Origin: Dichetophora obliterata
Taxonomy: Eukaryota; Arthropoda; Insecta; Diptera; Sciomyzidae
Assembly (NCBI GenBank): GCA_963920525.1
Contig: OY986439.1
Coordinates: forward strand, 27,290,819 to 27,354,818
Direction of reading: 5' to 3'
Length of the DNA stretch: 64,000 bases
Part shown: one piece after another, positions 32,301 to 41,300 of the stretch
How the letters are laid out: every line of letters starts with the position of its first letter
Position numbering within the stretch: the stretch's first letter is position 1
Notes under the pieces: generated by a model
What the model was told of the DNA's origin: nothing
Database searches by the model: none
Seen by the model: only the letters and a program-made list of their open reading frames with translations
Position numbers and translations under genes: made by a program

Positions 32301-35300
32301 AAATACCCAATGGTCTAACTCTTGTCGTCTTTCATTTCTGTTGGTATATAGGCTTTGTTTCGCCGCAGTGTTCCAACAATGCTAAGTTTGACGGATATCA
32401 GCTGCTTTGCCAGTGGCAGCGTCGTAAAAAAATTATCCATGGTGATATTACGTCCGCTATTGTGGTATGGCCCAACCAAATCTCTGACTACTCTTTCGCC
32501 TACACCGATTTCGCGACCACTGTCTTGTTTGCCAGTATATATTTGGCCATGAAGAGGATATGAATTTTTAGCATCGCATATCCACCATACCTTGATCCCG
32601 TATTTTGCAGGCTTCGATGGAATATACTGGGTAAATTTTGTTCTGCCGCGGTACGGATACAAATGTGTGTCGATTGTTAAATTTTCTGTAGGCACATAAT
32701 ATTTTGCGAGATTGGCGTTCAACATTATCCAAATATCTCGTATTGGAGCAGCTTTGTCTGTGCACTGCCTCTCGTTTCTTGTTCTCGCGTCATCAAAACG
32801 TATAAAACGAATAAGATCCCAGAAGCGGTTTAATCCCATTGTTGCACGAAATAAAGGATGAGACAATTGCGTCCATAAGTCCCTTGCATTTTCATCATTG
32901 GAATGATTTGCGCCTGCCATTATCAGCATTCCAATGAATGCGTATATTTCTGCCACTGTCGTATCCTTCCACTTCAATTGACGCTTTGTTGGGTTTGCTG
33001 CATTTTAGGCATCATGAGTTGAATTGGCTTTTTTGTTGGTATGACGCACGATTATATCGACCATTTCTATTGTAAAATAACTCTTGAAGCATTGCATACC
33101 AGTCATACTTTCCGTCATTCGTAATGGACCACTGCGAGTTTTTACGATGTTGTGACTCCTTATTTGTTGACAAACAGGTGGTGTTGGTTGCCATTGAGTA
33201 CCATCACGTGCAATCATACTTTCTGTTGTGCTTGATGTTGGTGCATTTTCTTCAACCATATCAGTTTCGCTGTCACTTTCATCTTCAAATACATCTTGCT
33301 CAATTTGCATTGGCGTGTCAATAGCGGCTGGAATTTCGTTGTCATTGTCTTCACTTTCTGAGTCTTGCACTTCTCCCTTAAATATCTCTCCTTCTTCCTC
33401 AATTGGCTTTAAAGCGTCGTCATCCACAGTCATATTATCAAGTATAGACTCAATATATCTGCTTCTTCACTCAAGCCCATATATTGTCTTTCAGTTAAAT
33501 CTTGTATTTTGCGGTTCATTTTTCTTCAACTTCATTGTTCAACTGTTCAACTCATTCTGACGAAATCATTGAAATGTATTCTTTTTCTACCGTAGCTGAA
33601 CATTTGCTACCTAAAAACACAAACAAAAAAACACAAAAAATACAAACACAATATTTGCTACCTAAAAACACAAACAGAAACATAAAACCAGTTTCTGTTT
33701 ACTTTTGTGTGCCTTTTAGGTAGAAAAGGCCCATAGAAACCAATTTTATCTTACAAACAAGAAATTTGTACAGTTGAGATGTAAAAATTAAGCGTTTCTA
33801 ATAATCTATGCATATATATATTATTTTATTTGAATATAAACGAAAAAACTTCACTAGGGTACCCGGGTACCCTGGTTATGGACTCCCGTTCGTCCAGGTG
33901 GTTATGGACCGTAGGGTTAAGTATGCGTGATGATTAAAAAAAAAAGAAAAAAAAAGACAACCCTCATTCACACACGTAGATCTACATGCTAGTTTACACT
34001 GCAACAAAATAGGCTCGGAAATGATGTAAACTCACACCCACACAAATTTTGACAGATAGTTTAGGCGCGTGTAAGTTAACAAGGTTCAATATGTTTATAT
34101 GTTGTAAATTTGGTGAATATGAACCAACGACGTTGCTGTCAGCGCACAGTGCGCCAACCAATAACAAACAAAAGTTCAAAGTAACTTGAAAACACAAAGC
34201 ATAACAACGGTGGAAAGTTCAGCACAAAAAGTACCCAAGAAGTAAGCAAGAACAACGAAAACTATGTAAACAAACGAGATAGAATACACAAGTGCATACA
34301 ACTGAAAAGCACCACAAAAGGACCAAAACGCAACAACAACAACACAACAACGGTTAAAACTTCAGCACAAAAAAAATCAACAAAAATATCGTTAACTGGC
34401 AAAATAGATAAACATGTGCCGAATAGCATTTTAAAAATGCTCTACAACAAAGTATAAAAAACTAAATTATTTTTCTGTGTGAGCAAGCGAGATGGAAATA
34501 TAAGCGTTGAAAAGCATTTGAAATTAAGCTTTATGCTAGCTTTATGCTAGCACTATGAACACTTTGAGCTTTTTCCATATGATTATACAGAAAGCGTTTT
34601 TCAGCTAAACCTCTCGGCTAAGCTAAAAGCGCTTACTATGAACGCGGCCTAAGGTATAAAGAAATGGTGAACTGTCGCAACATTCGTAAATTTTGCGAGC
34701 GACACAGAGAGAACATTGACATTTCTGAGAACCCTGGCATCTGATTGGAAGACTCCTCAGCAAAATAAATTGAAAATAATTTAACTAAAACCATTTTCCA
34801 CTGCTTAAAAAGCGACAGCTCCAAATAAAAAAACCACAAAAATAAATAAATAAATAAATAAAAGGTATCTGAAACTTAAAAACAATGCGATTCCATTGCA
34901 CAGGTAAATGGTCCACACCGTTTGGATTTTTTTAACATAAGTGCTTTATTAAGTTTTTTACGTTATTTTTTTAACTTATTTGTATTATAAATGTATATAT
35001 TTCTAATTAAAAATGTTAAGCAAATGTCAATAAGACCCGTTGATTTCAGCCCAGTTTGATCAAACCACATCTGTCAAAACACAAAGCGCAGTAATTTTTC
35101 ATTGTTGAATACATTTTTGGGGCGCTCTTTTCTCAGCAGAGTGAACCGCATTTAATACCTGTTTGTAAATTTTTTTATGATTTCTGCACAACAATTACGC
35201 ACAAATTACAAAAAAAAAAAAAAAGAAAAATAAGGATTTTAAAAAATAATTTTAATTTCATTAATAATTTAAGTTCATTAATTTATATTATTATCATAGT

Positions 35301-38300
35301 ACACAAATTTTAAAAATTTTTTATTATATATAATTTAATGTATGCTTTTTTCACAAGGGATTATTAATTAAGTAGATAGCTTTTACCATATATATTTTAT
35401 TGTTACTTCACATCTTATTATATTCGTTTCTAATATTATTTCTGCTTTAAGCAAGTTTTGCAAGTTGCTTTAGGTTTTATTATTTTTGCTTTAAGTACTC
35501 TGTTCAGTTTCATGTGAAATTTCACTCAAATCTCTATACAAAATATGACAGCTGCGAAACAAGCGTGGAAATTTTCATAACATTTTCGTCAGAGTAGTAC
35601 TCTGTTCCGCAGCGTGAAATCTTCGCAACATGTTTCTGAGCAACATTTTTCCACCGACAATTTAATTGTACTGCCTATTTATTTTGAAGTGAAAAGAGAG
35701 AGATCATATGAAATCTTCCAACTTATTCTCTGAGTCTCTCTAAGAAACGTTGCCATAGGAATTCCTCGCAACAAACTTTAAGTCAGAAATTTCATGCAAC
35801 AAATAAATAGATGTTGCCAGCGAAATTTTACGCAAGCGAACAGAGTACTAGGCTTTAGGGTAAAATAGGCCTACAGGGTAACCGAGCACCCAAACAAAAA
35901 ATCGAAGGTGGTGCGAAAATACAATTTAATACATAAAATAATTCTAGAAGAGCAATAACTCTCTTTTTTAATATTTTTTGTGGATTATTGGGATTTAAAT
36001 TTTTTTATTAAATTTGGAAAAAAATCCGCGATTTTAAGTATAAAAAGAGTTATATCTTAAAAAGTTAAGCATGAATTTGTATGTTTGATATCTCGTTGAA
36101 TAGATCGTGTTAGCTTTCTTTTGATACACATAAAGATTAGTTTTGTTGGAAAACTGAAAAAACCAGATAGGCCATATTTTCCAACTTTGAAGGACTATAA
36201 CTTTTAAGCCAATTGCGAGCGATCTAAAATTTTTTTAAAATTAGAGTTGTTGCTATTCTTGAAATGTTTCTCATATCCTAATGCATAAGAACTGTTTGGG
36301 CCTTCTTTTACGATACAACCAAATACGGCCCTTTGTGAATGCTTATGTATTTGTGTGAATAAACACTAATCAAGAAAATACCACACTTTCCTGCTATTAC
36401 ATCACTTCCTTATATTGCACTTCTTTGGTGTCTTCTCTTTGTGCTGTGCTTTTCAAAAATACATAACAAACTTAAATAAAGGGTCAGAGAAATAACTTTT
36501 TTTTTTGAAAATTCTATAAGAAAAAACTACTGGATATTTTTTCAAATTTCTTTTTCTGTTTGAAAGTACAATCCTTCCGGTTGGTAATGGAAAATAATTT
36601 CATTCAAATGGCTGCCTCGGCTGGCCATGCAATAGCCTACACGATCGGTTCAATTTTTAAGCACATTATCGATTGTGTGCAGCTGTATTTCACCAATGGC
36701 TTCACGAATATTGTTCTTTAAAGCGTGAATTGTCTCTGGTTGTCAGCGTAACACTTATCTTTGAGGGCACTCCACAAATAATATTGGGGGTTGGAATTAA
36801 TTTTAAAGGTTTCTTTTCGGTTTTTGAGCATTTATTTAGAAACAACGGTACAATGTATATTATTCAAAGTATTGTCCATCGTTAGCTACAACATTTTCCC
36901 ATCTTTCTGGCAGCATATGGATTCCGCGCCGGAAGAACGATTCGTCTTTTGAGGCAATCCACGAATCGACCCATTTTTTGTTATCCTCGTAAGAAGTGAA
37001 GCGCTGCTCAGCCAAGCCATGCGTCATCGATCTGAATAGGTGGTAGTCGGAAGGGGCTATGTCTGGGCTATAAGGCGGGTGGGGTAGCACATCCCAATTC
37101 AGCGCCTCCAACGTTTCCTTGACGGTTCTTGCAACATGTGGCTGTGCGTCGTCATGTTGAAAAACCACTTTGTCGTGTCTTTTGGCATATTCCGGCCGTT
37201 TAACCTTTAATGCTCGACTCAATTGCATAATTGTTGTTGGTAGCGTTCCCCAGTGATGGTTTCGTTAGGTTTTAGCAGCTCATGGTACACGACACCCTTC
37301 TGATCCCACCAAATACACAGCATAAGCTTGGCGCCATGAATATTCGGCTTGGCCCTGGATGTTGATGCATGGCCGGGTGGTCCCCACGATTTTTTTCGCT
37401 TAGGATTATCGTAATGGATCCACTTTTCATCGCCAGTGACAATACGATGCAAAAAACTCTTCCTTTTATGCCGTTGAAGCAGTTGTTCGCACATGCAAAA
37501 TCGCCGTTCAACGTCTCTCGGCTTCAACTGGTACGGCACCCAATTTCCTTGCTTTTGAATCATTCCCATGGCCTTCAAGCGTTTGCCGACCGTTGATAAG
37601 TCGACTCCCAATGATTCTGACAATTCTTGAAGGGTTTGACACGGGTCTTCATCGAGCAAAGCCTCCAAATCCTCATCTTCAAACTTCTTCGGCTTGCCCG
37701 GACGCTCTTTGTCTTCCGTATCAAAATCACCACTTTTAAACCGACGGAACCAGTACTCACAAGTAGAAATCGATGGAGCATAGTCCCCGTAAGCCTCAGT
37801 AAGCGTGCGTTGTGCTTCAACCGCTTTTTTCTTCAAATGGAAGCACAAAAGTAAACCTTCCCGCAAATTGCGATCGCCATTGACTGTAACGGCCACTCCT
37901 TGCTCATTTTCGAAGAAAAATGGCCCAATTATGCCTCTGGACCAAAATCCGCACCAAACAGTGACTCGTTTTGGGTGCAGCGGCTTTGCAATGTATGCGT
38001 GCGGGTTTTTTGTGCCCCAAATGCGACAATTTTGCTTATTTACATACCCGCCAAGATCAAAATGAGCTTCATCTGAAAAGATGATTTTTTTGGCAAAATC
38101 GGCATCTTCTGTAAGTCGATCGCAGGCCCACTTAGCGAAGCGAAAACGCATTGGATGGTCAGTTGGCTTGAACTCCTGAACCAATTGGACTTTGTATGTC
38201 GTCATACCAAGGTCTTTATGCAAAATTCGTCTCAATGATGTCTCCGAAATGTTCAATTGTTGAGAACGACGGTGAATTGATGCTGATGGCGCTTCACGCA

Positions 38301-41300
38301 CACTTTCTGCCACAGCAGCAATATTCTCGGGTGTACGCTCCAGAGAACTGCACAAGCCTGCTTGAAGTCTATTTCAAGCGCTTGCTTAAAATACAAGTTC
38401 AAGCTAGCTTGAGCTTAATAATTTTGAATCAAGCATAGCTTGTAATTGAATATAAATAAGCCCACGCACAGCTTGCACCTATTCTAGCTTACAAGCGAAC
38501 GGCACGAAGTTTCAAGTAATGGAAAGCTTGATGCCTTCGGCAAAAACTTGTAAGCTCGCAAGTATCCAAATTATTGAATTAAAGCAAGTATCCAAAAAAT
38601 TCAATGAGCTTCTTTAGAAAGAGCTTAAGCGTAATAGGACTTTTAAGGAATCTGTGGACCAGAGAACTGCACAAGCCTACTTGAAGTTCAAGCTTTTTCA
38701 AGTACTTAAATTCAAGCACGTATCCAATCTTGAAAAAGCAAGCTTTAGCCAGCTTGCAAAAATACCAAACAGATACAAGCCATATTCATGCTTGCTCGTT
38801 GGCTTGGCATGTTTCGGCTTACTTTGTCGGGCGGAAAGTTGAAAAGCTTAAAACGATCGGCAAAAGCTTGTAAGCTCGCAAGTATCCAAATTATTGAATT
38901 AAAGCAAGTATCCAAAAAATTCAATGAGCTTCTTTAGAGAGAGCTTAAGCGTAATAGGACTTTTAAGGATTCTATGGACTCCGTGGTGTGAAGTTTTAGG
39001 ATAAATGATTTCGAAGATGCTGTCAAACTTTAAAATTTAAGATGGCGGATAGAGTTGCCACCTAGATTTTTTTTTATTTTTGCGAATTCTTGTAATTTTG
39101 AAATTCTGACAACGGATTTGATTTCGAATATATTGTCACAGTCTTAAAATTTAAGATGGAGGTTAGGGTTGCCACCTAAATTTTTACCACAGTATTGCCA
39201 CCTAATAATATATATTTTAAAAAGTTTTACACATCATTTATCAGTGTTAAGAGGTCGCTAATTTCGAATCTAAGGTCAGAATTTTAAATTTCAAGATGGT
39301 GGATAGGGTTGCCACCTTTATTTTTTGTAGTTTTATGAATTCGGGGCTGGCAAAAAAAAAAGGTACACCAAAAATGGGTCGCTGAATCCGAATCCGTCAT
39401 CAGAATTTCAAAATTATAAAATTTTGAAATAATAGAGTTGCCACCTAATAATATGTCTTTTTAAGAGTTTTAAACGTCATTTGTTAGTGTTAAGGGGTCG
39501 CTGATTTCGAATCTGAAGTCAGAATTTTAAAATTAAATATGTTTAATAGGGTTGCTACCTCAATTTTTTTATTTTTACGAATTCGGTGCTGGCGCCAACA
39601 TTAAATAAGAATGGGTCGCTGAATACGAATCCGTTGTCAGAATTTCAAAATTATGTAATAAGGCTGCCACATGATAATAACTATTTTGAATATTTTTAAA
39701 CATCATTTAACACTGTTAGGGAGTCGCTGATTTCGAATCTGAAGTCAGAATTTTAAGATTCAATATGATTAATGGGGCTGCCACCTATATTATATTGTAT
39801 TTTTACGAATTTTTGTCAGTTTTAAATTCTGGTAGCGGATTTGGATTCAGCGACCCCTTAACACTAATAAATGACGTTTAAAACTCTTAAAAATACATAT
39901 TATTAGGTGGCAACCCTATTATTTCAAAATTTTATAATTTTGAAATTCTGATGACGGATTCGGATTCAGCGACCCATTTTTGGTGTACCTTTTTTTTTTG
40001 CCAGCCCCGAATTCATAAAACTACAAAAAATAAAGGTAGCAACCCTATCCACCATCTTGAATTTTAAAATTCTGACCTTAGATTCGAAATCAGCGACCTC
40101 TTAACACTGATAAATGATGTGTAAAACTTTTGAAAATATATATTATGAGGTGGCAATACTGTGGTAAAAATTTAGGTGGCAACCCTAACCTCCATCTTAA
40201 ATTTTAAGACTGTGACAATATGTTCGAAATCAAATCCGTTGTCAGAATTTCAAAATTACAAGATTTCGCAAAAATAAAAAAATCTAGGTGGCAACTCTAT
40301 CCACCATCTTAAATTTTAAAGTTTGACAGCATCTTCGAAATCATTTATCCTAAAACTTCACACCACGGAGTCCACAGAATCCTTAAAAGTCCTATTACGC
40401 TTAAGCTCTTTCTAAAGAAGCTCATTGAATTTTTTGGATACTTGCTTTAATTCAATAATTTGGATACTTGCGAGCTTACAAGCTTTTGCCGATCGTTTTA
40501 AGCTTTTCAATTTTCCGCCCGACAAAGTAAGCCGAAACAAGCCAAGCCAACGAGCAAGCATGAATATGGCTTGTATCTGTTTGGTATTTTTGCAAGCTGG
40601 CTAAAGCTTGCTTTTTCAAGATTGGATACATACTTGAATTTAAGTACTTGAAAAAGCTTGAACTTCAAGTAGGCTTGTGCAGTTCTCTGGTACGCACTGC
40701 TTTTGGCTTTTCACGCTTTGGTTTATCGATGAGGATGCCAGTTTTTTTCACTTCTTTCACAAGATAACGAACATACGGAGGTGACGGTGCTTCTCTTCTT
40801 CCAAAATCCGTACGCAATTTTCGCACACATTCTGCAACATTACCATAATTTTCAAAGTAATGTCGCAATATTTCCCAGCGTTGTTTCAGCGGTATACACA
40901 ACCATATTCGTTCAGCGGAAAAATAAAACTAATTATCTGTCAAATCAGACATGAGCTAAGTGTTACCATTCACGAAATAAGCACTAGTTGGAAAAAAAAA
41001 GTTAGATGGCGGACCCTTTATATATAAAAACGAAAGTCAAAATATAGAATGCTAAATCTTTGATTTGTAAGAATTTATATCTGATTCTAAGATAACGATT
41101 TTTTTTTAAAAAAGTCGTACTAAAAGTTTTGAAGCTATGTGCAAGTTTTTGTTGTCAAAACATCAGACATTTTTTAAAATAAAATTGCAAAAAATTCTGA
41201 TGGTAATAAGTATTTCAATAACAAAATGAAAAGGGGGGAGAAAAAGGCGTAGTCAAAACTAAGTAGGCATATATTTCATCTAGAATGCACATAATAAAAT

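Larger units (their letters stand above)
36479..41018 (-). mobile_element. Tc1/mariner-group element, host of two later insertions
   Basis: TA (36477-36478, 41019-41020) flanks AAGGGTCAGAGAAATAAC and, mirrored, AAGGGTCCGCCATCTAAC. Three pieces of one transposase on the minus strand lie between: 40690-40900 (N-terminus), 37868-38340 (middle) and 36584-36790 (C-terminus). The first gap is the foldback element 38341-40689; the second is mariner sequence 36795-37868 plus a deletion of roughly 95 codons of the host gene. Confidence 0.85.

Noticed and set aside
33228..33560. 110-codon Ser-rich frame on +
   Set aside because: It is the antisense shadow of the piggyBac transposase acidic N-terminus.
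37219..38355. A domesticated transposase gene
   Set aside because: No native start, incomplete catalytic triads in both halves, a frameshift at the end, and a structure fully explained by nested insertion.
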